NCBI GenBank assembly: GCA_964564655.1 | Contig: CAZMBO010000001.1 | Span: 9,996-73,995 of the forward strand | Direction of reading: 5' to 3' | Source: UBA8687 sp964564655 | GTDB lineage: Bacteria > Nitrospinota > Nitrospinia > Nitrospinales > VA-1 | DNA length: 64,000 bases | Shown here: positions 1 through 8,952 of the stretch, one piece after another | How the letters are laid out: each line of letters begins with the position of its first letter | How positions within the stretch are numbered: position 1 is the first letter of the stretch | The notes under the pieces: generated by a model | What the model saw: the letters and a program-made list of their open reading frames with translations, nothing else | The model's database searches: none | What the model was told of the DNA's origin: nothing | Position numbers and translations under genes: made by a program

Positions 1-1531
1 CGATATTGATAGTATCTCCATCATTTAATAATGCAAGATTTCCCCCTACCTGTGCTTCAGGAGCGACATGGCCGATAACTATTCCATAGGTTCCACCAGA
101 AAACCGACCGTCCGTGATCAGTGCAACTTTATCGCCTAGTCCTTTGCCAACAATAGCAGCGGTAGGTGCCAGCATTTCTCGCATTCCGGGACCCCCCTTA
201 GGCCCTTCAAAACGAATGATAATGACATCACCAGCTTTGATCTGGTCCTCAAGAATTGCATCGAGACATTCCTCTTCCGAATTGAAAACTTTCGCGGGTC
301 CAGAAATTTTACGAGTTTTTACTCCAGATACTTTTGCAACAGCCCCTTCGGAACAAAGATTGCCTTTTAAGACCACAAGATGTCCTTCTATTGACTTGGG
401 TCGGTCAATGGGAAGTATGACATTTTGATTTGCAGAAGGTTGGTCGGGAACATCCTTTAAATTTTCCGCGACAGTTTTTCCGGTGACCGTGAGGCAATCT
501 CCATGAATCATTCCTGCATTCAACATCATTTTCATCACCTGTGGGATTCCTCCAGCATGGTGCAAATCGACGGCAACGTATTGGCCTGAGGGTTTCAAAT
601 CACAAAATAGCGGAATTTTTTTACGTATGGATTCAAAATCATCGATGGTCAACTCTACATCGGCTGAATGAGCGATGGCAAGTAGATGCAGTACTGCATT
701 GGTGGATCCCCCAATAGCCATAATAACGGCGATGGCATTTTCAAATGCTTTTCGGGTCATGATGTCTCGTGGAAGAATATTTTGTTTTATCATGTTCATT
801 AGTGCCTGAGCGCAGAGTCCGGTATTGAGTTCTTTTTCTTTATCCTCGTTGGCCATGGTTGAGCTATAGGGGAGGCTCATTCCCATTGCTTCGAATGCAG
901 AGGACATGGTGTTGGCAGTATACATGCCACCACAAGAACCAAATCCAGGGCAAGCGTGTTTTTCAATTTCGGTGAGTTGATTTCTATCGATAGTTCCGGC
1001 CCCGAACTGACCCACTGCCTCAAAGACACTGACAACGGTTAGGTCTTTCCCGTCTAGATGCCCAGGTTTAATCGTTCCACCATAAACAAAAATTCCGGGG
1101 ATATTGAGTCTTGCCATACCAAGCATGGCTCCGGGCATGTTCTTGTCGCATCCGCCAATGCAAATGACTGCATCCATGCTTGCGCCGCGACAAACAGTCT
1201 CAATAGAATCAGCAATGACATCGCGACTAATGAGAGAACATTTCATGCCTTCTGTTCCCATCGAAATTCCATCACTAATGGTAATTGTGCCAAAAGTTTG
1301 CGGCATTCCCCCTTCTTTTCGGATTTGATCTGCGGCAATGTCTGCGAGCTTTCCTAGACCGGCATTACATGGAGTAATATCGCTTTGACCGTTTGCTACG
1401 CCCACTATGGGTTTTTGAAAATCTTCATCAGAAAACCCCACTGCGCGTAGCATTGCCCGATTGGGTGCACGTCTATCTCCCTGGGTAACGACTTGGCTTT
1501 TAGAGTTTAACGATTTAGAACCCTGCGACAT
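1..1531 (-). CDS. ilvD: Dihydroxy-acid dehydratase, C-terminus cut by window edge
   Basis: Dehydrates 2,3-dihydroxy-isovalerate and 2,3-dihydroxy-3-methylvalerate to the 2-keto acids that precede valine, isoleucine and leucine; a cytoplasmic Fe-S enzyme. About 510 residues are present of the roughly 560 usual for the family; the end runs off base 1. The start at 1531 is supported by GAGGAG eight bases upstream. Translation gives the family signatures: GGCDKNMPG with Cys128, and CPGFGSCGGMYT with Cys200, both expected Fe-S ligands, then GGSTNAVLH, and GRFSGGTYG near the cut end. It is read away from its neighbour, the radical SAM gene, which lies upstream on the same strand across an 81-base gap. 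No frameshift is seen. Identification is firm. Confidence 0.96.
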   Translation of the reverse strand, partial: MSQGSKSLNSKSQVVTQGDRRAPNRAMLRAVGFSDEDFQKPIVGVANGQSDITPCNAGLGKLADIAADQIRKEGGMPQTFGTITISDGISMGTEGMKCSLISRDVIADSIETVCRGASMDAVICIGGCDKNMPGAMLGMARLNIPGIFVYGGTIKPGHLDGKDLTVVSVFEAVGQFGAGTIDRNQLTEIEKHACPGFGSCGGMYTANTMSSAFEAMGMSLPYSSTMANEDKEKELNTGLCAQALMNMIKQNILPRDIMTRKAFENAIAVIMAIGGSTNAVLHLLAIAHSADVELTIDDFESIRKKIPLFCDLKPSGQYVAVDLHHAGGIPQVMKMMLNAGMIHGDCLTVTGKTVAENLKDVPDQPSANQNVILPIDRPKSIEGHLVVLKGNLCSEGAVAKVSGVKTRKISGPAKVFNSEEECLDAILEDQIKAGDVIIIRFEGPKGGPGMREMLAPTAAIVGKGLGDKVALITDGRFSGGTYGIVIGHVAPEAQVGGNLALLNDGDTINI

Positions 1532-1612
1532 AAATAACTCCTCGGTTTAAAAAACAAATATCCTCATTTGAGAATAATAGTTGTACTTATTATGAGATGA
1601 TTTTAATCCGAA

Positions 1613-3250
1613 TTATATTCCCTGCTCTTCGATTCGATTCAATATGGGGCGATGAAAATACCCATCACCATTATTGGAATGCGAGATGGCGTAGTATACA
1701 GGATGTTCCATAGATTTTAAATGGGCCTGAGACCCGGAAATTTCAATTTTATGTTGAAAGGAAATGATCGGAGTTTTTCTGTCTTGCTTCCATGTTTTCC
1801 CAGAAACAATGGACTTTTCAGATAAGAAATCGGGGAGACGGTAGGCCCTTTGGGAATAAAGGTAGTCGAGTTTCAATAGATCTTTGTTTTCAATCGAGGG
1901 GTTAGTGAAGAATGTTTGCTGAAAAATTTTGTATTGTTTATCCAAGGCAATTGGATTCATAAACAAATTGTTTGATTCATGGTGTTGAAGCAATCGATCA
2001 AACAAAGTGACAGGATCCATTTTTTGTAAAAGGTGGGCTATGGAAAACCGAAATCTTTTAGAATTGTAAAATCGGTCAAATATATCAGCGAATTTTTTTA
2101 AGTAGTCAACTTCTTCAGCGCTAAGTTCTTTATTGGAAATTAATTCATAGGGTGGTGTAGATTGATATTGGTATTCATGTGACTGGATCTTATTTTTTAT
2201 GGGAGCACCGGGGAGAAATTTAAGAAATCCTAATTGCAGTTCATGGGGTCTAAGTGAAAGCACGTCTCTGAATGAGTTTAATATTTTCTCCATGTTCTCC
2301 CCAGGGAGACCAAAAATAAGGTCGCAATGAAAATGGATTCTATCTTGGGCCAGTAATGTTTTAATGGTGTCGAATAATTTTTGATTGTTCTGTTTTCTCT
2401 CGATACTTTCCTGTACCGATTCGTCGGTGGTCTGAATGCCGATTTCGAATTGAAACATTCCCGGTGGAACAGTTTCAAGAAATTTTAAAATATCGGGAGT
2501 GAGGATATCTCCGACGACTTCAAAATGAAACTCTGACCCGATGAACTGTGAGAGCCATTCCATAAGAGATTTCATTCGATCAGGTTTCAGGTTGAACGTA
2601 CGGTCGACAAATTTTAATTTTTTAACCCCTGCATCAATCAGGTTTTTTATTTGATTGTATATTTGCTCGTCATCGAAGTAGCGCACTGTTTTATCCAATG
2701 CGGATAAGCAAAATGAGCATAGGTAAGGGCAACCGCGTGATGTTTCGAAATATACGATACGGTTTTTAAGTTGGGAATAATCTTCTTTGAGGTAGGCAGG
2801 TTTTAGATCAGGAAGATCCGACCCATAAGTTTTCCAGCGATCCAGTAACTCCTTTGATGGAACCTCTCCCTGGTCAATTATCTGGAGATATTCCAACCAT
2901 TTCTTTTCTCCTTCGCCGGAAATTACAGGGCAATCTGCCGATGTTTCTGTTTCAAATGAAACCTCAGGTCCTCCGATGACAATTTTTAAATTCGGGTTTT
3001 GCTTTTGTAGTCGTTCAATAAGTTCGAAGCTTTGGCTCCGGTTCCAGATATAAATGCCAATTCCTAAAATATCCGGTTTTAGTTTTTGGATTTCTGAGGC
3101 GATCTTCCAAACGGGTTGATTGATGACAAATTCTTTGATCCAAACGTTTTTGTGTCCTGCTTCTCGGGCTGCATTCCGGAGATACCGAAGACCCAGAGAT
3201 GAGTGAATAAACTTGGCGTTTAATGTGACCAGCCCTATGGAACGTTGCAA
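1613..3250 (-). CDS. B12-binding-domain radical SAM protein (DUF4080-type)
   Basis: 545 residues. The first ~140 residues look like a cobalamin-binding Rossmann domain (SIGLVTLNAKFIHSSLGLRY start; ILGIGIYIWN and IVIGGPEVSFE strands), followed by a radical SAM core with the CxxxCxxC cluster motif at Cys174, Cys178 and Cys181 (SRGCPYLCSFC). The C-terminal third matches the pattern I know as DUF4080. Enzymes with this layout use B12 and SAM, often for methylation, but no substrate is known for this subfamily, so none is assigned. The start is TTG at 3250, supported by GAGG six bases upstream. It follows mutM on the same strand after 112 bases and could be the last gene of the hrcA-grpE-mutM run. 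Confidence 0.85.
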   Translation of the reverse strand: MQRSIGLVTLNAKFIHSSLGLRYLRNAAREAGHKNVWIKEFVINQPVWKIASEIQKLKPDILGIGIYIWNRSQSFELIERLQKQNPNLKIVIGGPEVSFETETSADCPVISGEGEKKWLEYLQIIDQGEVPSKELLDRWKTYGSDLPDLKPAYLKEDYSQLKNRIVYFETSRGCPYLCSFCLSALDKTVRYFDDEQIYNQIKNLIDAGVKKLKFVDRTFNLKPDRMKSLMEWLSQFIGSEFHFEVVGDILTPDILKFLETVPPGMFQFEIGIQTTDESVQESIERKQNNQKLFDTIKTLLAQDRIHFHCDLIFGLPGENMEKILNSFRDVLSLRPHELQLGFLKFLPGAPIKNKIQSHEYQYQSTPPYELISNKELSAEEVDYLKKFADIFDRFYNSKRFRFSIAHLLQKMDPVTLFDRLLQHHESNNLFMNPIALDKQYKIFQQTFFTNPSIENKDLLKLDYLYSQRAYRLPDFLSEKSIVSGKTWKQDRKTPIISFQHKIEISGSQAHLKSMEHPVYYAISHSNNGDGYFHRPILNRIEEQGI

Positions 3251-3362
3251 TTTAAACCTCGTTGTTAAAGATTAAATGCTATTTTCGCTAAAAAAGGAGC
3301 TAATAGGAAGTGCTAATTCCAAACTGTAATAGTGTGTTTCAATGCCCTTTTGCATATCCCCG

Positions 3363-4181
3363 CTAGAGGGACTGGCAGTGCTTGCAGAAAAAAGTGGAAC
3401 GTCCGGTTTGAAAAAGACGTGAAATTGGGTGGGTGCATTTGGGACAAGGCTGACCTTCTTTGCCATATACAGATAGGTTTACCGAATAATAGCCTTGGGA
3501 CCCGCTGGGATCAAAAAAATCTCGCAAGGTGGTGCCACCGCTGGCGATACTTTTGTTTAATACGTCCCGAAGGCATCCGATCCATTTCTCCCATTGAAGC
3601 AATGTGATTTTTCCGGCTTGTTTGGTGGGACGGATTCCCGCATGAAAAAGAGATTCGCAGGCATAGATGTTGCCAACACCAGTTATCCGCTGGGAATTCA
3701 TAATAAAAGACTTCATGGTTGCCCGACTTTTTCTTGCCAAAACTTTCATGGTTTTTGCAGTCATATCTACAGAAAAAGGATCGCAGCCCAGGTTGTCGAT
3801 CAATGGATGCTTGCCAGATTTCGGCACCCAGGAAATACTTCCAAAACGTCTAGGATCGACAAAGTGTAAATAGGTATTTGTAGAAAATTTAAAAATCACA
3901 TGGGTGTGCTTTTCCCGAGGCTCAAAAGTTTGTTGGAGAACTATCCGGCCGCTCATACCTAGATGGAGCAGCATGGAACCCTCGGGTGCTTGAAATAAAA
4001 GATACTTTCCTTTACGGGTAATGTCTGAAACTTTATGGTTGATCAATCCCTTTACCAGGGATTCCTCGGGAATAGGAAACCTGAGGGTCTTGCGGAAAAG
4101 TTTGACCTCAGAGCAAGCTTTGTTTTTAACGAGAGGTAGTAGCGCCCGACGAAGAGTTTCTACTTCAGGCAGTTCTGGCAT
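3363..4181 (-). CDS. mutM: Formamidopyrimidine-DNA glycosylase (Fpg)
   Basis: 272 residues, the usual Fpg length. It removes oxidised purines such as 8-oxoguanine from DNA and cleaves the abasic site by beta/delta elimination. Visible hallmarks: the N-terminal MPELPEVE with catalytic Pro2 and Glu3 (after Met removal, Pro is the Schiff-base nucleophile), the mid-protein helix-two-turn-helix region around RITGVGNIYACESLF, and a C-terminal zinc finger with CPKC and CKHC pairs. It sits 38 bases downstream of grpE on the same strand, so it may be co-transcribed with hrcA-grpE; a repair gene behind heat-shock genes would make sense under stress, but that is inference. No Shine-Dalgarno is evident. 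Confidence 0.96.
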   Translation of the reverse strand: MPELPEVETLRRALLPLVKNKACSEVKLFRKTLRFPIPEESLVKGLINHKVSDITRKGKYLLFQAPEGSMLLHLGMSGRIVLQQTFEPREKHTHVIFKFSTNTYLHFVDPRRFGSISWVPKSGKHPLIDNLGCDPFSVDMTAKTMKVLARKSRATMKSFIMNSQRITGVGNIYACESLFHAGIRPTKQAGKITLLQWEKWIGCLRDVLNKSIASGGTTLRDFFDPSGSQGYYSVNLSVYGKEGQPCPKCTHPISRLFQTGRSTFFCKHCQSL

Positions 4182-4219
4182 CAGAAAAATAAGGTTTTGT
4201 AAGTCCTATGAATAATCAC

Positions 4220-4834
4220 TTAGGAATCTTCGGTTTCTTTTTTCTCGGCGGGTTTTTTTGCAATAACCACTTTGGCGGATCGTAGTATTCTTCCATTTAA
4301 GGTATAGCCTTTGGAGTATTCCTGTATCACCGTATTTTCCTCATGTTCCTCAGATTCCTGTTGGTTTAAAACTTCATGAAGGTTGGGATCGAAAGGTTTC
4401 CCTAGAGCTTCTATAGGTTCGGCTTTCTGGTTTTTTAAAAAGGCAGTGAATTGTTTTTGTATCATCTCCACACCCTCTTTAAGACTATCAAGAGTTGCTT
4501 TTGGGACTTCCAATGCCCTTTCCAGGTTGTCTTCTATCTGTATAAGTTCTTTGAGTAGACGTTCATTTGCAAATTGAACAAAGTCTTCTTTTTCTTTGAT
4601 GAGTCGTTTCTTTAAATTTTCGAGCTCGGCTTTTTCTCGAAGGAAAGTGTCCTTCTGATTTGCTAATTCCTCGTCCTTCAAACGAATTTGTTCCTCAAGC
4701 TGCTCCAAAGGACTCAGTTCTTTTGCTTCCTCAATATTCTCTTCTTCGACTGAAGTTTCTTCGCTTTCTTGATCTACGTCTACAATTTCTTCAGGTTCTG
4801 CATCATTTTGGTTGTCGTCGGTCTTTGTTGCCAT
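4220..4834 (-). CDS. grpE: GrpE nucleotide exchange factor
   Basis: 204 residues. GrpE drives ADP release from DnaK in the Hsp70 cycle. The first ~45 residues are highly acidic and probably disordered (EEIVDVDQESEETSVEEENIEE). A long coiled coil follows (LEEQIRLKDEELANQKDTFL), then the C-terminal beta domain with the family pattern GKPFDPNLHEVLNQ and GYTLNGRILRSAKVVIAK. It lies 9 bases downstream of hrcA and is certainly co-transcribed with it. dnaK and dnaJ, which often follow in this operon, are not next to it; mutM is instead. Confidence 0.96.
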   Translation of the reverse strand: MATKTDDNQNDAEPEEIVDVDQESEETSVEEENIEEAKELSPLEQLEEQIRLKDEELANQKDTFLREKAELENLKKRLIKEKEDFVQFANERLLKELIQIEDNLERALEVPKATLDSLKEGVEMIQKQFTAFLKNQKAEPIEALGKPFDPNLHEVLNQQESEEHEENTVIQEYSKGYTLNGRILRSAKVVIAKKPAEKKETEDS

Positions 4835-4843
4835 AAAACTTTT

Positions 4844-5902
4844 TTATACTCCCTGATTTTCAGATATTAATTTCGATACCTTTTGTGCGGTATGATTGAC
4901 GATTGATATGATTTTCTTATAGTCCATTCTTTTTGATCCAAATACCGCCAATGTTCCCACCTTTTCGTTGCCTAGTTGGTAGTTCTGGGCGATCAGGCTG
5001 CAGTTGCCCATTTCTTCTTGGAGGTTTTCTTGACCAATGAGAATTGTCATTCCCTCGTGATCTAAACATAAATCTAGCAAATTAATCAACTTGGTTTTTT
5101 CTTCAAGAGTTTTTAATAATTTTTTAATTTTTCCTATGTCCTCATTAAATTCAGGTTGGTCGAGAAGATTCAAGGCGCCCTGAACCAACAGTTCGTTATT
5201 GGTGTCTTCAAACAGAGCCGAAGAAAGGTCATGAGCCTTTTGCGCTAACTGATTGTAATGTTCTTTTTCGAGACGCACCCTGCTCAATAACTCCTTGCGG
5301 ATCCATTTAATAGGTTTGCCGCTGAATTCATCATTCAGGTAATTGGAAATAGAAGTGAGCTGGTTCTGAGTCAAGCTTGAATCTATAGGAAGTATTTTGT
5401 TTTGCAATATTCCTTGTTCTGAGAAAAATACCGCCAGAGCCGCTTGCGGTGCGACTTTTGTAAATTCAATATGCTTGAAACAAGTGGTGGAAAACCCTGG
5501 CAGCATAACCAGCCCTGTTTGCTGAGATACTTTAGAAAGGTTGTCACAGGCACTTTCTAGAACACTCTGCAAATTATTTTGCTTTCCAGAGGGATATTCA
5601 AGGCTCTGGGCTTCTGATAAACTTTCTGCTTGCATTAGAAAGTTTTGGGGGCGTAGTAGATGGTCTACATAAAAACGATAACCTTTATCCGTTGGAATTC
5701 GACCTGCAGAGGTATGCGGTTGGCTTAAGAATCCACTGTCTTCCAAATCAGACATCGCATTTCTGATGGTAGCCGAACTTAAATGTTGGGGATGATTTTT
5801 TGCGATAGTTCTGGAGCCGACAGGCTCGGCAGTTTCAATGTATTTATCGATGATTGCAAGCAGAACCGATTTACTTCGTTCATCAAGATTGAGTGAATTC
5901 AT
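4844..5902 (-). CDS. hrcA: HrcA heat-inducible transcription repressor
   Basis: 352 residues. HrcA represses class I heat-shock genes by binding the CIRCE inverted repeat. The N-terminal winged helix is clear: LDERSKSVLLAIIDKYIETAEPVGSRTI, then LSSATIRNAMSDLEDSGFL and HTSAGRIPTDKGYRFYVD. The GAF-like dimerisation domain follows, with IGQENLQEEMGNCSLIAQNY near the end. It heads the hrcA-grpE(-mutM) run. A -35/-10 pair is visible upstream (see separate entry), but I see no CIRCE element in the 118 bases before the start, so autoregulation through a canonical CIRCE here is not supported. Confidence 0.96.
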   Translation of the reverse strand: MNSLNLDERSKSVLLAIIDKYIETAEPVGSRTIAKNHPQHLSSATIRNAMSDLEDSGFLSQPHTSAGRIPTDKGYRFYVDHLLRPQNFLMQAESLSEAQSLEYPSGKQNNLQSVLESACDNLSKVSQQTGLVMLPGFSTTCFKHIEFTKVAPQAALAVFFSEQGILQNKILPIDSSLTQNQLTSISNYLNDEFSGKPIKWIRKELLSRVRLEKEHYNQLAQKAHDLSSALFEDTNNELLVQGALNLLDQPEFNEDIGKIKKLLKTLEEKTKLINLLDLCLDHEGMTILIGQENLQEEMGNCSLIAQNYQLGNEKVGTLAVFGSKRMDYKKIISIVNHTAQKVSKLISENQGV

Positions 5903-5938
5903 AATGGTTAATTTAAAATTAAGTTAATACTTTTATCT

Positions 5939-5967
5939 AAAGTAGCAATCGAGAATTTTAATGTCAA
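5939..5967 (-). promoter_or_regulatory. Candidate promoter for hrcA-grpE
   Basis: On the minus strand TTGACA (5967-5962) is followed after 17 bases by TACTTT (5944-5939). The -35 box is a perfect sigma-70 consensus and the -10 box is a poor one. The start codon is 37 bases further on. It lies between argB and hrcA, so hrcA can be transcribed independently of the xerC-hslVU-argB operon. Confidence 0.45.
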
Positions 5968-6020
5968 TATTAACGAGACCTGGTTTGAGCCTCGTTTCCA
6001 TTTATTGACGTATATTGAGT

Positions 6021-6941
6021 TTAGCTAGAATTGGGGGAAGCGGTAAGATCTGGTTTTTTCTCCACAATCTGTGTTCCAATGCCATCTTCGGTAAAAATTT
6101 CTAGTAATAAGGCATGTTGAACTCGCCCATCGACGATATGAGTTTTATGTACCCCGGCCTTTAATGCATCCAGACAACAACTTACCTTTGGTAACATTCC
6201 GTCTTTGATGACTTTTTCTTTGATCATTTTTGTGACTTCTTTTTTGGTAAGTCCCGATTGAAGTTTGCCAGTTTTATTTTTCACCCCTTCGGTGTCCGTC
6301 ATCAGAATAAGTTTTTCAGCTTTTAATGCAGAGGCAATTTTGGAGGCGACAAAATCAGCGTTGATATTTAAAGTCGTTCCATCTTTCCCTTTGCCAAGTG
6401 GGGCGATGACCGGGACGAATTCATTTTTATCGAGAGTTTTAAGAATTCGTGGGTTCACCTGAGTGATTTCGCCTACCAGTCCAAGATCAATGATTTCGGG
6501 GCGGTTTGTTTCAGCTGATTGTTTTTTACCTTTTTTATGACGCTTCGCCATTATCAGATCGCCGTCTTTTCCCGTAATTCCTACTGCATTACCACCATGA
6601 CGATTGATAAGAGAGACGATTTCTTTATTTATCTTTCCGCCAAGAACCATTTCCACCACGTCAATGGTTTCCTTGTTGGTGACGCGTTGGCCTTCGAAGA
6701 ATTGCGACTTTATACCGAGTGCTTTGAGGGTTTTGTCGATTTGAGGCCCTCCACCATGAATGATCACCGGATTGATACCGATGTATTTCATCATCACAAT
6801 ATCTAAGGCAAAATTATCCTTAAGTGTTTCTGAAACCATGGCATTTCCTCCGTATTTAATAACGAAAGTTTTACCATAGAAGTTTTTGATGAAAGGTAGA
6901 GCCTCCAACAAAATTTCGGCTTTTTGAATAAGTTTTTTCAC
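6021..6941 (-). CDS. argB: N-acetylglutamate kinase
   Basis: 306 residues. It phosphorylates N-acetyl-L-glutamate, the second step of arginine synthesis, in the cytoplasm. Amino-acid-kinase motifs are clear: KYGGNAM near the N-terminus, IHGGGPQID, GQRVTN, VVEMVLGGKINKEIVS, GLVGEI, and INADFVASKIA with the lysine-bearing nucleotide site. The long N-terminal segment (QKAEILLEALPFIKNFYGKT) is the form usually seen in arginine-inhibited enzymes, so feedback inhibition is plausible. Start is GTG at 6941, only 8 bases after hslU, with no clear Shine-Dalgarno, which suggests translational coupling. An arginine gene at the end of an hslVU operon is an uncommon but not unheard-of arrangement. Confidence 0.96.
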   Translation of the reverse strand: MKKLIQKAEILLEALPFIKNFYGKTFVIKYGGNAMVSETLKDNFALDIVMMKYIGINPVIIHGGGPQIDKTLKALGIKSQFFEGQRVTNKETIDVVEMVLGGKINKEIVSLINRHGGNAVGITGKDGDLIMAKRHKKGKKQSAETNRPEIIDLGLVGEITQVNPRILKTLDKNEFVPVIAPLGKGKDGTTLNINADFVASKIASALKAEKLILMTDTEGVKNKTGKLQSGLTKKEVTKMIKEKVIKDGMLPKVSCCLDALKAGVHKTHIVDGRVQHALLLEIFTEDGIGTQIVEKKPDLTASPNSS

Positions 6942-6949
6942 GATAAAAA

Positions 6950-8368
6950 TTAAAGGATGTATCGGCTCAAATCTTCGTCTTGAATTATGTCTTTTAATTT
7001 TTCGCGAATATAAGAGGCATCAATTGTGATATTTTTATTTTCAAGGTCTGGAGCATCGAACGAAATATCTTCCAGGAATTTCTCCATAATAGTTTGTAGG
7101 CGACGTGCTCCAATATTTTCGGTTCGAAGATTGACTTGGGCCGACATTTCTGCAATCTGATCGATTGCATCTTCTTGGAAAGTCAAATGTACATCTTCAG
7201 CTTTTAACAGAGCTATGTATTGCTTGACCAGAGCATTTTTGGGTTCAGTCAAAATTTGAACAAAATCTTCTTTCGTGAGGGAGTCGAGTTCTACACGAAT
7301 GGGGAAACGTCCTTGAAACTCTGGAATCAAGTCAGAAGGTTTGGATGAATGGAACGCTCCGGCAGAAACAAAAAGAATGTGGTCTGTTTTGACAATTCCG
7401 TACTTGGTATTTATTGAAGAGCCTTCTACAATAGGTAAAAGATCTCGCTGAACCCCTTCACGAGATACATCCGGTCCGCTTCCACCTTGACTCGAACGGC
7501 TGGTGATTTTATCTATTTCGTCAATAAAAATAATTCCATTTTGTTCGACACGGTTTAAGCCTTCTTGTATCACTGAATCTTCATCTAATAACTTTTCTGC
7601 TTCTTCCTGGCAAAGTGTCTTAAAAGCCTCGGGCACCTTGAGCTTGCGTTTTTTTGTTTTGTTTGGCATTAGAGAGCCGAGCATATCTTTTAAATTGTTT
7701 CCCATTTCTTCCATCCCCGCACCGGATACAACATCTATCATTGCAGGGCGCTTCTCCGCCAAATCGACCTCAACCTCCCGGTCATCAAGACTTCCGTCTT
7801 TAAGCATTTGTTTGAACTTTTCTCGAGTTTGATCGTAATGCAATTTGCCGTTAGGATCAGAATTGAATCCTGTTTTTCCGGAATGTCCGGGAGGGGGAGG
7901 TAATAGCAAATCAAGTAACCGTTCGATTGCCTGTTCACGGGCTTTTTCCCTGACCTCTACTTGCATTTCTTCTTTAACCATAGTTTTGCTAAGCTCGACC
8001 AGATCCCGAACCATGGATTCGACATCTCGACCTACATATCCCACTTCAGTATATTTGGAAGCTTCCACCTTGATGAAGGGCGATTTTGCGAGTTTGGCGA
8101 GCCGCCGGGCTATTTCAGTTTTTCCAACACCTGTCGGACCGATCATGAGGATGTTTTTTGGGCCAACTTCATCTCGCAATGACTCCGGAAGTTGTTGTCT
8201 TCGCCAACGGTTCCTCAAAGCAATTGCAACAGCGCGTTTAGCATTGTTTTGCCCTACTATAAATTTATCTAGTTCCGCTACAATTTGCTTCGGAGTTAAA
8301 GAAGCCGTGGCCTGTCCATGCGGGTCTTTGGATTTTTTTTGAACCTGAGGCATTGACATTTCGTTCAT
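6950..8368 (-). CDS. hslU: HslU (ClpY) ATPase subunit of HslUV protease
   Basis: 472 residues. This AAA+ hexamer unfolds substrates and feeds them to HslV. The core starts at about residue 24 (LTPKQIVAELDKFIVGQ); the preceding ~23 residues are a short extension not found in the E. coli protein, but the ATG is supported by GAGGAA just upstream, overlapping the hslV end. Walker A is GPTGVGKT, the pore motif is GYVGRD, the Walker B is FIDEIDKI, and the arginine-bearing sensor region is GARRLQTIMEKFLEDI. The C-terminal EDLSRYIL is the tail that inserts into HslV. It is 3 bases downstream of hslV. Confidence 0.97.
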   Translation of the reverse strand: MNEMSMPQVQKKSKDPHGQATASLTPKQIVAELDKFIVGQNNAKRAVAIALRNRWRRQQLPESLRDEVGPKNILMIGPTGVGKTEIARRLAKLAKSPFIKVEASKYTEVGYVGRDVESMVRDLVELSKTMVKEEMQVEVREKAREQAIERLLDLLLPPPPGHSGKTGFNSDPNGKLHYDQTREKFKQMLKDGSLDDREVEVDLAEKRPAMIDVVSGAGMEEMGNNLKDMLGSLMPNKTKKRKLKVPEAFKTLCQEEAEKLLDEDSVIQEGLNRVEQNGIIFIDEIDKITSRSSQGGSGPDVSREGVQRDLLPIVEGSSINTKYGIVKTDHILFVSAGAFHSSKPSDLIPEFQGRFPIRVELDSLTKEDFVQILTEPKNALVKQYIALLKAEDVHLTFQEDAIDQIAEMSAQVNLRTENIGARRLQTIMEKFLEDISFDAPDLENKNITIDASYIREKLKDIIQDEDLSRYIL

Positions 8369-8371
8369 GGA

Positions 8372-8899
8372 CTACAGTTCCTCAATCGTGAGGTTCGAGT
8401 TGGTATAAATACAAATGGTCTCTGTAATTTTCATTGCTTCTTCAACAATTTCACGAGCAGAGAGATTGCTGTGGGTGACCAAAGCTTTGGCGGCAGAAAG
8501 GGCAAACATTCCTCCTGAGCCTATAGCTAATATCCCATCGTCAGGTTCGATTACATCTCCCGTCCCCGATAATAGAAGGAATTGGTCTTTATTGGCCACG
8601 ATGAGCATTGCTTCAAGTCGGCGTAGCATTTTATCTGTTCTCCAGTCTTTGGCCATCTCGACTGCAGATCTGTAGAGGTTCCCTTGAAACTTCTCTAATT
8701 TTTCTTCAAAGCGACCAAATAGGGAAAATGCATCCGCGGTTGAACCAGCAAATCCTCCAACGACTTTATCATTAAATATTCGCCTTACTTTACAGGCGGT
8801 GTGTTTCATTACCGTATTGCCAAGACTCACCTGACCATCCCCGCCGATAACGATTTTGCCCTTATGACGGACAGCTAATATTGTAGTTGCATGCATCAT
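8372..8899 (-). CDS. hslV: HslV (ClpQ) peptidase subunit
   Basis: 175 residues. Threonine protease of the HslUV complex, related to proteasome beta subunits. The protein begins MMHATTILAVRHKGK; processing leaves the catalytic Thr (the first T of TTILAV) at the N-terminus. GGDGQVSLGNTVMKH and the GGFAGSTADAFSLF loop are standard. The start could be either of two tandem ATG codons (8899 or 8896); the mature protein is the same. It lies 53 bases downstream of xerC in an operon xerC-hslV-hslU-argB, the same xerC-hslVU order known from Bacillus (codV-clpQY). Confidence 0.97.
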   Translation of the reverse strand: MMHATTILAVRHKGKIVIGGDGQVSLGNTVMKHTACKVRRIFNDKVVGGFAGSTADAFSLFGRFEEKLEKFQGNLYRSAVEMAKDWRTDKMLRRLEAMLIVANKDQFLLLSGTGDVIEPDDGILAIGSGGMFALSAAKALVTHSNLSAREIVEEAMKITETICIYTNSNLTIEEL

Positions 8900-8952
8900 A
8901 TTGAGTATTGTACTTGTAACTCAGAAAAAATAAAAATTTTATTCGAAGGAGA

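Noticed and set aside
5903..6020. CIRCE element upstream of hrcA
   Set aside because: No TTAGCACTC-like half-site found; the only inverted repeat (AACGAG/CTCGTT near 5973-5997) is unrelated and too weak to call a terminator.
7845..8342. Plus-strand frame of 165 codons opposite hslU
   Set aside because: Antisense shadow of a conserved gene, low-complexity translation.
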